The position numbers and the translations under genes were made by a program. A stretch of DNA of 64,000 bases, taken from Roseibium sp. (GTDB lineage Bacteria > Pseudomonadota > Alphaproteobacteria > Rhizobiales > Stappiaceae). Position 1 is the first letter of the stretch; each line of letters starts with the position of its first letter. Below, in pieces: positions 46,061-55,315 of this stretch. Below the pieces are notes generated by a model. The model was given only the letters and a program-made list of their open reading frames with translations, ran no database searches and had not been told where the DNA came from. The DNA lies in assembly GCA_017643215.1 (NCBI GenBank), contig JAEPNV010000001.1, positions 682,001 through 746,000 on the forward strand, given 5' to 3'.

Positions 46061-47155
46061 ATGTCGCACAACACATTCGGGTATTTGTTTCGGGTCACCA
46101 CTTGGGGCGAAAGTCATGGCCCCGCGATCGGCTGCGTCGTGGACGGCTGTCCGCCATTGATCCCGCTCGTCGAGGACGACATCCAGGGCTTCATGGAAAA
46201 GCGCAAACCCGGCCAATCCCGGTTCACCACGCAGCGCCGCGAAGCCGACCAGGTGCGGATCCTGTCCGGTGTCATGGTCGACGAGGACGGCGTTCAAAGA
46301 ACAACCGGGACACCGATTTCTCTACTGGTCGAAAATACGGACCAAAGATCCAAGGACTATTCGGAGATCAAAGACCGGTTCCGGCCCGGCCATGCGGATT
46401 TCACGTATCAATCCAAATACGGCATTCGCGACTATCGCGGTGGTGGCCGTTCGTCGGCACGCGAGACCGCCATGCGGGTGGCCGCGGGTGCGGTCGCCAG
46501 GAAAGTGCTTGAGGGTGTAACGATCCGCGGTGCGTTGGTTCAGGTCGGCCCGCACAAGATCGACCGGGAGAACTGGGACTGGGCGGAAGTGGACCGCAAT
46601 CCGTTCTTCGCACCCGACAAGGACGCTGCGGAACACTGGGCAACCTATCTGGACGGCGTTCGAAAGGCGGGATCTTCCGTTGGTGCTGTGATCGAAATCG
46701 TTGCTGAGGGTCTTCCGGTCGGGCTCGGCGCGCCGATCTACGGGAAACTGGATACCGAACTTGCCGCCGCGATGATGTCCATTAACGCGGTCAAGGGCGT
46801 GGAAATCGGCAATGGATTTGAGGCCGCGGCCCTCACCGGCGAGGCCAACGCAGATGAAATGCGAATGAGCGATGACGGGATGCCGCGGTTTTTGTCGAAC
46901 AACGCCGGCGGCGTGCTTGGCGGGATCTCAAACGGTGATCCGCTGGTTGTCCGGTTCGCTGTCAAACCGACGTCGTCGATCCTGACCGAGCGCAAATCCG
47001 TAACCCGGCACGGCGAAGAGGTCGACGTACGGACCAAGGGCCGCCACGATCCATGCGTCGGGATCCGCGCGGTGCCGGTCGGCGAGGCCATGATGGCCTG
47101 TGTCCTGGCCGACCACTGGCTGCGCCACCGCGGGCAAGTTGGCGCGTTTGGGTAA
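46061..47155 (+). CDS. aroC: Chorismate synthase
   Basis: A 364-residue FMN-dependent enzyme for the final shikimate-pathway step (EPSP to chorismate). Signatures are [20 protein letters not shown] at the start, [28 protein letters not shown] near residues 105-131 and [17 protein letters not shown] near the C-terminus. Length and start are standard. It ends 46 bp before the end of the convergent TRAP transporter gene. Confidence 0.97.
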   Translation: MSHNTFGYLFRVTTWGESHGPAIGCVVDGCPPLIPLVEDDIQGFMEKRKPGQSRFTTQRREADQVRILSGVMVDEDGVQRTTGTPISLLVENTDQRSKDYSEIKDRFRPGHADFTYQSKYGIRDYRGGGRSSARETAMRVAAGAVARKVLEGVTIRGALVQVGPHKIDRENWDWAEVDRNPFFAPDKDAAEHWATYLDGVRKAGSSVGAVIEIVAEGLPVGLGAPIYGKLDTELAAAMMSINAVKGVEIGNGFEAAALTGEANADEMRMSDDGMPRFLSNNAGGVLGGISNGDPLVVRFAVKPTSSILTERKSVTRHGEEVDVRTKGRHDPCVGIRAVPVGEAMMACVLADHWLRHRGQVGAFG

Positions 47156-47200
47156 CACCGACATCTTTGCCGGTTATCCCAATTGTGATTGTTCTCGGCA

Positions 47201-48997
47201 TTATCCCGAAAAGACCGGCACAAACACAAGCATAAGCCCACCGGCCAATGCCGTCACCCGCAGTATCCATCCCCGCTCGGCGATCAGACCGAAGGACACA
47301 AGCGACAGGCCGATTGCGACCCGCAGGAATACAAGCGAGGCGGCCAGCGGTTCAACGGCAAGGTCTAGGAGCTCCGGATTGGCAATCATTCCGAGCGGAA
47401 TGATGTAAAGCCCGACACCGAGCGCCATCGCCGTGAACGCCACCTTGAGCCAGTTCTCCCCGATCATGCCCGAGGCTATGAACACCGCGCCGCAGACCGG
47501 CGGTGTGATGGTCGACAGAAGCGCGAACCAGAAGACGAACAAATGGGCCTGGAGCGGGTCGAGGCCAAGCTGGATCAGCGCCGGGCCGGCGACCGAGACG
47601 CAAATCACGTAGGCCGCGGTCGTCGGGACTTCCATGCCGAGCACGAGACAGGCGAGGGCGGTCAAAAACAACGACGGCCACAACAGGCCTTGCGAACCGG
47701 ACAGTATGAGCGACGTGATCTTCACGCCGAGGCCGGTAATCGCAAGAACGCCGATGATGATCGAGGCGCACAGGATGATCGCGGCGATCAGCGAAACCTG
47801 TCGTGCCGCAGTCAAGAGGGCAAGCTCGGCCCGTTCGAAGAATGCGGCTGGGCTGACCTTCAGGCTGCGGTCCAGCGCCAGCATCAATACGCCGGCAAGT
47901 ATGGCAAGGCTTGCCGCGTATTGCGGTGTCACGCCGCTGATGAACATGCCCCAAAGAAGCACCGTGAATGGAATGAGGAAGAAACAGGAGGTGATCACCA
48001 CGTCCCGCCCGCTTGGGCGGTCTTCCGGTGCGATCCCTTTCAAGTCAAAGCAGCTGGCATAGGCATTGATGCCCGCCCAGACCGCCAGGAAGTAAAGGAC
48101 GGCGGGCAGAAAGGCGGCCGATATGATGGACGTGTAGGGCACGCCCGTCAGTTCCACCATGACGAAGGCCCCGGCGCCCATCAGCGGCGGCATGATCTGG
48201 CCGCCGGACGAGGCGACGGCTTCAACGGCCGCCGACAGGCGCTTCGGATAGCCAAGTTTGGTCATCGCCGGAAGCGTGATGGCGCCCGTTGAGGCAACAT
48301 TCGCGGAGGCTGAGCCGGAAATCGACCCAAACAGCGCGGAAGACAGCACGGAGACTTTCGCGGCACCGCCCTTGAGGCTGCCGGCGGCCGCGGCAGCGAC
48401 ATTCATGAAGCCCTTTCCCGCCTCACCGGCATTGAGGACGGCGCCGAATATCACAAAAATCGCGACGACGGAGACTGAGACGCCGGTCAGCGATCCCCAA
48501 ATTCCCCCCTCTGCAATCGTCAATGTGCCCAGAAAACTGTTCAGCGGTGTTCCGGCATGGCCAAATTCACCGGGAATATGCTGCCCGAAAAGGCCGTATA
48601 GGAGAGCCGCGAGCGCCACCAACGGCAGTGGCCATCCGATCGCCCTGCGGGCCGCTTCCAGCACGCAGACCAGCAATACGACCGCCAGCGCGCGTTGAAA
48701 ATCGCCCTCCAAGAACCCGTACTGGTCGCCAAGGGCGTCCTTGTTGATGGCGATCCAGAGACAAGCGCCGGCACCGAGGATCGTCAGGAGGATGCCTGAC
48801 ATCCGAGCCAGTCCCGATGTCACGTCGCTGAAAACAAAAATCCAGGGAAGCGCCAAGGCCATGTGCAGGGGCCGGCTGACCAGATTCGGCACGAGGCCTG
48901 AGAATATCAGGCTCAGGTGAAATCCAACCAGAACGGCCGCCAGACCGAGCTTGGTCAGCCGCAGCGGCGCGGGTTCACGTCTCATGTTTTGGTTCAA
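47201..48997 (-). CDS. TRAP transporter fused permease (4TM/12TM), TAXI type
   Basis: A 598-residue membrane protein with about 16-17 hydrophobic segments. The N-terminal third corresponds to the small DctQ-type subunit and the rest to DctM, fused as in TAXI-TRAP systems. Landmarks are ALFGSISGSASANVASTGAITLPAM near residues 235-259 and AVASSGGQIMPPLMGAGAFVMVELTG. It imports an organic acid or related solute with sodium. The solute-binding subunit gene lies 57 bp upstream on the same strand, so the two form one operon. Substrate unknown. Confidence 0.9.
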   Translation of the reverse strand: MNQNMRREPAPLRLTKLGLAAVLVGFHLSLIFSGLVPNLVSRPLHMALALPWIFVFSDVTSGLARMSGILLTILGAGACLWIAINKDALGDQYGFLEGDFQRALAVVLLVCVLEAARRAIGWPLPLVALAALLYGLFGQHIPGEFGHAGTPLNSFLGTLTIAEGGIWGSLTGVSVSVVAIFVIFGAVLNAGEAGKGFMNVAAAAAGSLKGGAAKVSVLSSALFGSISGSASANVASTGAITLPAMTKLGYPKRLSAAVEAVASSGGQIMPPLMGAGAFVMVELTGVPYTSIISAAFLPAVLYFLAVWAGINAYASCFDLKGIAPEDRPSGRDVVITSCFFLIPFTVLLWGMFISGVTPQYAASLAILAGVLMLALDRSLKVSPAAFFERAELALLTAARQVSLIAAIILCASIIIGVLAITGLGVKITSLILSGSQGLLWPSLFLTALACLVLGMEVPTTAAYVICVSVAGPALIQLGLDPLQAHLFVFWFALLSTITPPVCGAVFIASGMIGENWLKVAFTAMALGVGLYIIPLGMIANPELLDLAVEPLAASLVFLRVAIGLSLVSFGLIAERGWILRVTALAGGLMLVFVPVFSG

Positions 48998-49054
48998 GCC
49001 AATGGCAGGACGGATCCGGGCAGTGTTTTGCCCGGATCCTTAAAGCAGACAAAT

Positions 49055-50014
49055 CTACCTCTGCCCATCAGTGATCGGGAATCCGGCTTCTTCATAATAA
49101 CGCAAGGCACCGGGGTGGATTTTGCCGGTAATGGTTGCCATCAGACCCTCGTCGACGCCTTTCCACCAGGGGGCGCCCTCACTCATCTTGGTCTTTTGGT
49201 CCCAGAACGTTTTTGTCAGCGCGTAGGCGGCATCATCGTCCATGGCGGTTGTTGTATAGGCCACCACCGGCAACGACGTGGTCGTGATCTCGGCGGTCTG
49301 CCCTGAATAAGTGCCCGCCGGAATGACCGTTTTGGTGCGTTTGGTCTGCGCGATCTGATCGTCGTTCAGGGACAGAACCGTCACGTTGGAGGATGCGGCG
49401 GCTTCGATGACATTCGGAGCCGGCCAGGACCCGGCGGTCACGAACCCGTCGATCTGGCCGTTCTTGAGGGCAGGCACCGCGTTGGACAGTTCAACTTCGG
49501 CAAGCGTCACTTTACCGTCGAGGCCGAACAGCTTGAGATACTTCTCGCCCTCGCGCGCACCGAACGAACCTTTTCCAAGCAGGATGGTTTTGCCTTCCAT
49601 TCCGGCAAAGTCGGTTGCTCCGCTGTCCGCTGACATGACGAAATGCATCGTCAGCGACGGGATCGGAAACAGTGCCCGGATTTCATCGAATTTCGGGTCG
49701 CCCTTGCCTTCAAACATGGCCTTGCCGCCCTGGGCGAGCCGAACCAGCGCAGGCGGTGTCGTGAATACGTAATCGGCGCCCCTGGCTCTGACTTCCATGA
49801 CGTTTTGAACCGAGCCCTGGCTTTCCTCGACCGTGACAATGAGGTCGCCGTTTGAGCCTGCCTTGACCGCTTCGGCGATCTGAACGCCCATCTGGTAGTA
49901 GGAGGACGTCGATTTGGCGGACTTGTAGGTGATCCGTGTTTCCGCCTGGGATCCGCCGGCCAGCGCAAGGCCGGCAAGCGCGCTGATGCCCAGGGTTACA
50001 AACGTTGATTTCAT
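49055..50014 (-). CDS. TAXI-family TRAP transporter solute-binding protein
   Basis: A 319-residue periplasmic protein. It begins with a signal peptide (FVTLGISALAGLALAGGSQA-E). The TAXI family lines up as ITYKSAKSTSSYYQMGVQIAEAV, VEESQGSVQNVMEVRARGADY, GKTILLGKGSFGAREGEKYL and FWDQKTKMSEG; no lipoprotein cysteine is present. It captures the solute for the permease encoded downstream. The ligand is unknown; members of this family bind glutamate, glutamine or dicarboxylates. Confidence 0.88.
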   Translation of the reverse strand: MKSTFVTLGISALAGLALAGGSQAETRITYKSAKSTSSYYQMGVQIAEAVKAGSNGDLIVTVEESQGSVQNVMEVRARGADYVFTTPPALVRLAQGGKAMFEGKGDPKFDEIRALFPIPSLTMHFVMSADSGATDFAGMEGKTILLGKGSFGAREGEKYLKLFGLDGKVTLAEVELSNAVPALKNGQIDGFVTAGSWPAPNVIEAAASSNVTVLSLNDDQIAQTKRTKTVIPAGTYSGQTAEITTTSLPVVAYTTTAMDDDAAYALTKTFWDQKTKMSEGAPWWKGVDEGLMATITGKIHPGALRYYEEAGFPITDGQR

Positions 50015-50128
50015 GCATTCCTCCCGCGCGAGACGCGGCCGCTTGTGATTCTTTGCTTCGGCCGCGTTCTGTTTTTCGATGGTGATGCTGAAGACTGCAC
50101 CAGAAGGGCGGGGGCCGACAAGGTCACA

Positions 50129-50704
50129 TCAATGACGTGAGGTCCGTTTTGCGGACGGCCGAAACGCGATCAAACGCGCCAAAACGGTATCGGGATCGTT
50201 TGTCAGCGGGTGCAACTCGATCGTGAGGACGTCCGTGCCGTCCTCCCTGCGCCGGCTGCTCCAATTGCGCATCATAAAGCGTTTCCAGATCGGGAAGCGT
50301 TCTGGTTTAACGATGGCGTCTTCCAGGGGGCGGGTCAGGGAGACTTTCAATCGCGCGAGGCGGATCGTTCGAACCGATGTGCGGACCAACTCGATACCGG
50401 AGATCGCGCCCCAATCCACGAAACCGATCCGTTCGACGAACAATCCGTCGTTGTTCGCCCCGATTTGCGGCACGCCCCTGTCAATCATGGGATAGTGCCA
50501 AAAGGCAATCGCGAGGGGAAAAAGAGCTCCCGCCATGATCAGATACTGGCCCGAAAAGAGCCCGACCGCGGCCAGGATCACCCCTAATAAAATGGCACCA
50601 TAGACGAGGGCATCGCCGCTCGATTTATCGAAGCCGAGCGCAAAGGGCGCCGGTTTTTCCGGCTCTTCCAGGGACGCAAAAGGATCGGATTCCGTTTCAA
50701 CCAT
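50129..50704 (-). CDS. Small membrane protein of unknown function
   Basis: A 191-residue protein with two adjacent hydrophobic segments (ALVYGAILLGVILAAVGLF and YLIMAGALFPLAIAFWHYP) near residues 31-70. The following part (GLFVERIGFVDWGAISGIELVRTSVRTIRLARLKVSLTRP) is strand-rich and resembles bacterial PH-like domains, but I do not recognise a family firmly. It lies 22 bp after the end of ribB on the same strand and may be part of the same transcript. Confidence 0.65.
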   Translation of the reverse strand: MVETESDPFASLEEPEKPAPFALGFDKSSGDALVYGAILLGVILAAVGLFSGQYLIMAGALFPLAIAFWHYPMIDRGVPQIGANNDGLFVERIGFVDWGAISGIELVRTSVRTIRLARLKVSLTRPLEDAIVKPERFPIWKRFMMRNWSSRRREDGTDVLTIELHPLTNDPDTVLARLIAFRPSAKRTSRH

Positions 50705-50725
50705 GAGACCGCGATGCCAATCAGG

Positions 50726-52045
50726 TCAGCTGTCGAGGATTTCGGTTTCCTCAATCTTGATGTCGAAACCCTCAAGCCCAACATAGTGCCTCTCGCGGGA
50801 CGCGAAAAGCCGAATGGACGCAACGCCGAGGTCCTTGAGGATCTGCGCGCCGAGACCGATCTCGCGCCATTGCTCCTGACGGACTTGGGCCGATCCGTGT
50901 TCTTCCGATTCTGCCGCTTCCAAGTCGGGGCGCGGGCGGCGGGAATGGCGGGCAACGCCGACCGACCCTTCCCGGAGATACACGATGACGCCGCGTCCGC
51001 GTTCGGCGAACAGTTGCATGGTCGTGTCGAGGGGCTGTGTTTCTCCAAAGACATCGTCGAGGACCGATTCAAGCTGCAGCCGGACCGGCACGTTGCGGCC
51101 ATCCAGGATGTCGCCGTAGACGACCGCGACGTGGTGCATGGGGTCATATGGTGTGGAATAGGTCATGGCATAGGCCGGACCGACGACCGTTTCGATCGGT
51201 TGCTCGTTGATCCGTTCCACAAGGCGCTCGGTGCGCTGGCGCCAGGCGATCAGGTCGGCCACAGACACCATCGTCAATCCGTATTCGGCGGCAAACTCGG
51301 CAACCTGGTCGCCGCGTTTGACGGTGCCATCGTCATTGACCAGTTCGCTGATGACCCCGACCTCTTCCAGTCCGGCCAGACGGCACAGATCAACGGCCGC
51401 TTCGGTATGTCCGGAGCGCATCAGGACCCCGCCTTCTTTCGCGACCAGCGGAAAGATATGGCCCGGGCGGACGAAATCTTCCGCGGCGACGTTGTTGTTG
51501 GCCAGCGCGCGCACGGTCGCGCATCGCTCGTCCGCGGAAATGCCGGTTGTCAGTCCCTGGCGGTAGTCGACCGAGATGGTGAAGGCGGTCGCCAGGGGCG
51601 CGTCGTTTTCCGCGACCATCGGATCCAAACGTAACCTACGCGCGTTCTGGACGGTCATCGGAGCACAGATGATCCCGGACGTATGCCGGACCATGAAGGC
51701 CATCTGTTCCGGTGTCACCTTGCCGGCGGCAACGATCAGATCGCCCTCGTTTTCGCGGTCATCGTCGTCGGTAACGACCACGATCTCGCCGCGCTCGAAC
51801 GCGCGTATGGCTTCTGCGACACGGGTCTGGGACACGGGGTGCTCCTTGGTTATGGAAAGGCCGAGAAAATCATTCGGGGTGACGTCGCCATTGGTGGCAT
51901 CGGCGATCTTGCGCGCCATGTCGCGGGACACCCAGGCATTGGGGTCGTTGCACAGCGCAGTCACCGATGCCGGTGAAAGGTTCGCACGGCGGGCGAACGC
52001 GCTGCGGCTTTCGCCGGTCTGCAACAGCCAATGGTCCAGTCTCAT
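50726..52045 (-). CDS. ribB: 3,4-dihydroxy-2-butanone 4-phosphate synthase with N-terminal HTH and degenerate GTP cyclohydrolase II-like domain
   Basis: A 439-residue three-part protein. Residues 1-65 are a helix-turn-helix domain of Cro/C1 type (LQTGESRSAFARRANLSPASVTALCNDP). Residues about 75-275 are RibB, making the four-carbon riboflavin precursor from ribulose 5-phosphate, with the acidic loop DDDDRENEGDLI near 93-104, RHTSGIICAPM and RPGHIFPLVA. Residues about 285-435 align with GTP cyclohydrolase II, but SECLTGDVFGSLRCDCG is replaced by LESVLDDVFGETQPLDT, so the zinc cysteines are gone and activity is unlikely. A perfect palindrome lies 52-70 bp upstream of the start. The HTH suggests DNA binding or autoregulation, not just enzymatic function. 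Confidence 0.92.
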   Translation of the reverse strand: MRLDHWLLQTGESRSAFARRANLSPASVTALCNDPNAWVSRDMARKIADATNGDVTPNDFLGLSITKEHPVSQTRVAEAIRAFERGEIVVVTDDDDRENEGDLIVAAGKVTPEQMAFMVRHTSGIICAPMTVQNARRLRLDPMVAENDAPLATAFTISVDYRQGLTTGISADERCATVRALANNNVAAEDFVRPGHIFPLVAKEGGVLMRSGHTEAAVDLCRLAGLEEVGVISELVNDDGTVKRGDQVAEFAAEYGLTMVSVADLIAWRQRTERLVERINEQPIETVVGPAYAMTYSTPYDPMHHVAVVYGDILDGRNVPVRLQLESVLDDVFGETQPLDTTMQLFAERGRGVIVYLREGSVGVARHSRRPRPDLEAAESEEHGSAQVRQEQWREIGLGAQILKDLGVASIRLFASRERHYVGLEGFDIKIEETEILDS

Positions 52046-52096
52046 GGCACCGATGTACGCCGATCCGTCACCGGGGACAAGGTGAAGGATAGAATT

Positions 52097-52115
52097 TTTT
52101 CAGTGATACTGAAAA
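52097..52115 (-). promoter_or_regulatory. Perfect palindrome upstream of the HTH-RibB gene
   Basis: TTTTCAGT-GAT-ACTGAAAA (19 bp) has 8-bp arms matching perfectly around a 3-base spacer. Its centre is 61 bp from the ribB start and 5 bp after the stop of the preceding gene. As an RNA hairpin it would be A-U rich with a loop too short for a good terminator, and no T-run follows on the minus strand. An operator is the better reading, probably bound by the HTH of RibB itself (inference). Confidence 0.55.
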
Positions 52116-52119
52116 GCGT

Positions 52120-53241
52120 CTATGCGGGCTTTACGAACTCCGCCATCCGGCTGACGAACGCCGGAGTGACCTCGCGCAGTTCGAGTCCGGTGTCCCGTCC
52201 GATCGCGCCGAAATCCTCCTTCAAGTAGGAGGTGTAATAGGGTTCGTGGAAGAGTTGCGGGAAAAGTGACAGCAAGCCGTCATAGTCCGGCACGTCGCCC
52301 GTCTGCAGGCTATCGACGAACAAGAAGCTGCCGCCTGGTTTGAGGACCCGCGCCACTTCGGCAAAGACCTGGCGCCGGATTTTGGGCGGCAGTTCGTGAA
52401 ACAGATAGACGCAGGAAACGACATCGAGGCTGTTGTCGGCAAACGGCAGTTGCTCAGCTTTGGCGGTTGTGTACGCCGCGCGCGGATTGCCGAGCCGGTC
52501 CCGGGCAACGGAGAGATAAGGTTCGCTCAAGTCAACGCCGATGCCGCGCAAGCGCGGGAATGCGCCAAGTGCTGGACCGAGCAAACCGCTGGTGCCGCAG
52601 GCAAGGTCCATATAGGCGAGTTTGCGCTGGTCCTTCCGGCGGATGATTCTGGCAAAGGGCACGAGCGCGCGCCGGCGCATCGCGGCCGTCGCCCCGGAAA
52701 ACAGGACATCCACCTGAAAGTCATAGAGCTTTGCGCTTTCCTCCGACAGCCAGCCGTCGGTCTGAAAATGGAAGTTCTGGCGATAGTAGCGCGGCAGCGT
52801 ATCCGGAAACCGTGCGCGGTCCTCAAAAACTTCCTGGTGCGCACCCGTGGCGCGGCGGCGCGCAACTTCAGGCACGTCCTTGAAGAATGCACGGCTGGTC
52901 GCCAGCAACTCGCGCGGCGACATCGTGCCGTCCTGTGGCATGGGATAATCGCCGGCTTCGACTGATTTCAAATCGGCGGCGAACAGTTTCGCGATATCCG
53001 ACAACATCCGGCGCTGGCTCGGCACCGGGCCATCTGGAACAGGTTTGGGAACCGGCGGCAGGTCTTTTTGAATGCGTTGGTTGATCCGGCGCATGGCTTC
53101 CGAATGGACAGTGTAGAGCGCCACCCGGCTCGTTTGTGCGACCGCGTAGCGCGCGCGGCGGGCGATCGAGAAAAGGTTCGGACGTCCAGCGTCCACCGAT
53201 TGGGTGCCGGATGCCGTATCAGCCGGTGCGGCGCGCTCCAT
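52120..53241 (-). CDS. SAM-dependent methyltransferase, function unknown
   Basis: A 373-residue protein. The first ~200 residues have no recognised domain; they contain helical, arginine-rich stretches (RRMLSDIAKLFAADLKSVE, YYRQNFHFQTDGWLSEESAKLYDFQVDVLFSGATAAMRRRAL). A class I methyltransferase fold follows: MDLACGTSGLLG near 215-226, IGVDLSEPYLSVAR, LPFADNSLDVVSCVYLFHELPP and VLKPGGSFLFVDS. The HELPP segment is common in lipid- or quinone-type methyltransferases, but the substrate is not known. Its start overlaps the RumA-like gene by 23 bp, so they are translationally coupled. Confidence 0.8.
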   Translation of the reverse strand: MERAAPADTASGTQSVDAGRPNLFSIARRARYAVAQTSRVALYTVHSEAMRRINQRIQKDLPPVPKPVPDGPVPSQRRMLSDIAKLFAADLKSVEAGDYPMPQDGTMSPRELLATSRAFFKDVPEVARRRATGAHQEVFEDRARFPDTLPRYYRQNFHFQTDGWLSEESAKLYDFQVDVLFSGATAAMRRRALVPFARIIRRKDQRKLAYMDLACGTSGLLGPALGAFPRLRGIGVDLSEPYLSVARDRLGNPRAAYTTAKAEQLPFADNSLDVVSCVYLFHELPPKIRRQVFAEVARVLKPGGSFLFVDSLQTGDVPDYDGLLSLFPQLFHEPYYTSYLKEDFGAIGRDTGLELREVTPAFVSRMAEFVKPA

Positions 53242-54478
53242 CGCCGGTCTCCTTCGTTAAAACCGCAACCACCTCAATATGGGGCGAAAACAGGAACTGG
53301 TCCACGGGCGTGACCGTTTGTAGCGCATATCCTCCATCGATCAGAATTCGAAGGTCCCGTGCAAGCGTGGCCGGATTGCAAGACACGGCCACGACAATGT
53401 TGACGTTTGAGGCGGCAAGCTGAACAGCCTGGGCGTGTGCGCCCGCGCGCGGCGGATCGAATACGACGGCGTCGAAGCGATCGAGGTCCTCTTTGATCAG
53501 CGGGCTGCGAAACAGATCCCTTCGGGTCAAGGTCACGGGCTTCAGACCTTGCGTCCGGCGTATCGCGGCATCCAGTGCCTTGAGAGCGGCTGCATCTCCC
53601 TCAACCGCGTCGACCTTGGCCTTTTTGGCGATCCGCAGGGCGAACGTCCCGCTGCCGGAAAAAAGATCGGCCACGGTCTTGGATGCCCCAAGGCCGGCAA
53701 AAACCAGTTCCGCGAGCGCCGCCTCAGCCCGCCGCGTTGCCTGAACGAAGCCGCCAGGCGGAGGAACAACCGGAGTCCCGCCGATGTCAAGTGCCGGCGG
53801 CCGGACCTCCAGAAGAACCTCGCCATTGACAGAGAGGCGCGCCCAATCGGCGGACGCCGCGATCATGGACACATCCGCGATCTTCTTGGCATATCCCCGG
53901 TCGGCCTTGTCGATGGCAACATCAAGACCAGCGGTCGTTGCGAGCACCGTCACCCGCATTTCGCCCTTCTTTGGCAGCAGGATCGCCGAAACACGCTTCA
54001 GGTCGATGAGCGCCCGCACGATGGCCGGCTCCAAGACCGGGCATTCGGCGATATCCACCAGACGATTGCTGGCGGCTTCGTGATACCCGAACAAGATGGC
54101 GCGGCCCGCGCGCGCGGCCGAAAAAACCGCGCGCCGCCGGGATCCCGTGGTCTCGGCGATAACCGGTTGGACCGGATGATCGATGCCGCGGCCTGTAAGC
54201 GCTTTTGCGACCAGATCCCGTTTCCAGGCCAAATACGGGCCTTCGTCCAGATGCTGGACTGTGCAGCCGCCGCAGAGTTGGAAATGCCGGCATTGAGGGG
54301 TGATCCGGTCCGGGCTTTCCTTGGTGAGACGATATTCTGCCGCGCGGCCGTCCTGGACATCGGCCAGCACCGTTTCACCGGGCAACGCGCCGGGAACATA
54401 GACCGGACCGGCCGCGGTAAGCGCGATCCCGTCGCCGCGATGGCCGAGTTCGGTGATATGGAGTTCGGTTTTGGTCAT
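53219..54478 (-). CDS. 23S rRNA (uracil-C5)-methyltransferase, RumA/RlmD type
   Basis: A 419-residue RNA m5U methyltransferase. An N-terminal TRAM-like beta domain starts ELHITELGHRGDGIAL. The 4Fe-4S cysteines are C63, C69 and C72 in CRHFQLCGGC, and C146 in AECP. The C-terminal domain has VADLFSGSGTFALRIA, VFDPPRAGAH and the nucleophile in VAVSCNPATLARDL. It probably modifies a uridine in 23S rRNA (RlmC/RlmD activity cannot be separated by sequence). It follows the tlyA gene by 43 bp on the same strand. Confidence 0.9.
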   Translation of the reverse strand: MTKTELHITELGHRGDGIALTAAGPVYVPGALPGETVLADVQDGRAAEYRLTKESPDRITPQCRHFQLCGGCTVQHLDEGPYLAWKRDLVAKALTGRGIDHPVQPVIAETTGSRRRAVFSAARAGRAILFGYHEAASNRLVDIAECPVLEPAIVRALIDLKRVSAILLPKKGEMRVTVLATTAGLDVAIDKADRGYAKKIADVSMIAASADWARLSVNGEVLLEVRPPALDIGGTPVVPPPGGFVQATRRAEAALAELVFAGLGASKTVADLFSGSGTFALRIAKKAKVDAVEGDAAALKALDAAIRRTQGLKPVTLTRRDLFRSPLIKEDLDRFDAVVFDPPRAGAHAQAVQLAASNVNIVVAVSCNPATLARDLRILIDGGYALQTVTPVDQFLFSPHIEVVAVLTKETGDGARRTG

Positions 54479-54521
54479 GGGCGAGCGTTAGCCGCGATCG
54501 CAGGTTACGGCAAGGCCGCCT

Positions 54522-55265
54522 TCATCGGTTTTGCCGTTTGCCGTGAAGCAGCCATTCGCGGTTGCCATCGCCGCCTGAGACCGGCGAGGGCACGAGATTT
54601 CCGGCCGACCATCCGGGTACCGAGTTCAGCCAGTTTTGTAGATCCCGCGCGACGTCTTCCGCCACTACATTGTCGACCAGGCCGCCTTTGCCGATATGGC
54701 CGCGGCCGGCTTCAAACTGGGGTTTGACCAAAAACACGCCCTCCGCGTCCGGTGCGGCCAGATGGAGCGCGGGGGGAAGCGCGAGCTTCAGGGAAATGAA
54801 ACTGACGTCGGACACAATGAGGTCCGGCCGGTCGCCCCCGAGGTCGTCGCCGGTCAACTCGCGGGCGTTCAGACCTTCGCGCATTACAACACGCGGGTCG
54901 CCCGCAATCGACTCATGCATTTGCCCATGACCAACGTCGATCGCATGGACCTTGTGCGCGCCGCGTCCAAGGAGCACCTGCGTGAAGCCGCCGGTGGACG
55001 CGCCAATATCGAGGCAGCACCGTCCGGCTGGATTCACCTGGAAGGCCTCAAGGCCGGCTACGAGTTTTAATGCGGCTCTTGAAACATAACCGGCAGCGGG
55101 GTCGTCGACGGAGACTGTTGCCCCGTCACGGGTCTTTTGGCCCGGCTTGAAGCATATTTTCCCGTCGACGGTCACAGTGCCGCGCAAGATCGCATCCCTG
55201 GCCCGGGCGCGTGTTTCAAAGTGCTTTCGTTCGACAAGCAACTGATCAAGGCGCTGGCCCGGCAT
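54522..55265 (-). CDS. tlyA: TlyA-type rRNA 2'-O-methyltransferase (S4 domain)
   Basis: A 247-residue protein. The N-terminus is an S4 RNA-binding domain (QRLDQLLVERKHFETRARARDAILRGTVTVDG) and the rest a FtsJ-like methyltransferase with LDIGASTGGFTQVLL near residues 85-99 and VHAIDVGHGQM. In mycobacteria TlyA methylates 16S and 23S rRNA, giving capreomycin sensitivity; the older name hemolysin A is misleading. It is downstream of dxs in many Rhizobiales; here copper genes lie between them. Confidence 0.88.
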   Translation of the reverse strand: MPGQRLDQLLVERKHFETRARARDAILRGTVTVDGKICFKPGQKTRDGATVSVDDPAAGYVSRAALKLVAGLEAFQVNPAGRCCLDIGASTGGFTQVLLGRGAHKVHAIDVGHGQMHESIAGDPRVVMREGLNARELTGDDLGGDRPDLIVSDVSFISLKLALPPALHLAAPDAEGVFLVKPQFEAGRGHIGKGGLVDNVVAEDVARDLQNWLNSVPGWSAGNLVPSPVSGGDGNREWLLHGKRQNR

Positions 55266-55315
55266 GTCGGATTGGTTCTCCCGCCGCTAGATCGACGTGT
55301 TCCGCGCCATTTCGA

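Noticed and set aside
52046-52119. FMN riboswitch ahead of ribB
   Set aside because: The gap is only 74 bases and shows none of the conserved RFN-element sequence; the palindrome is there instead.
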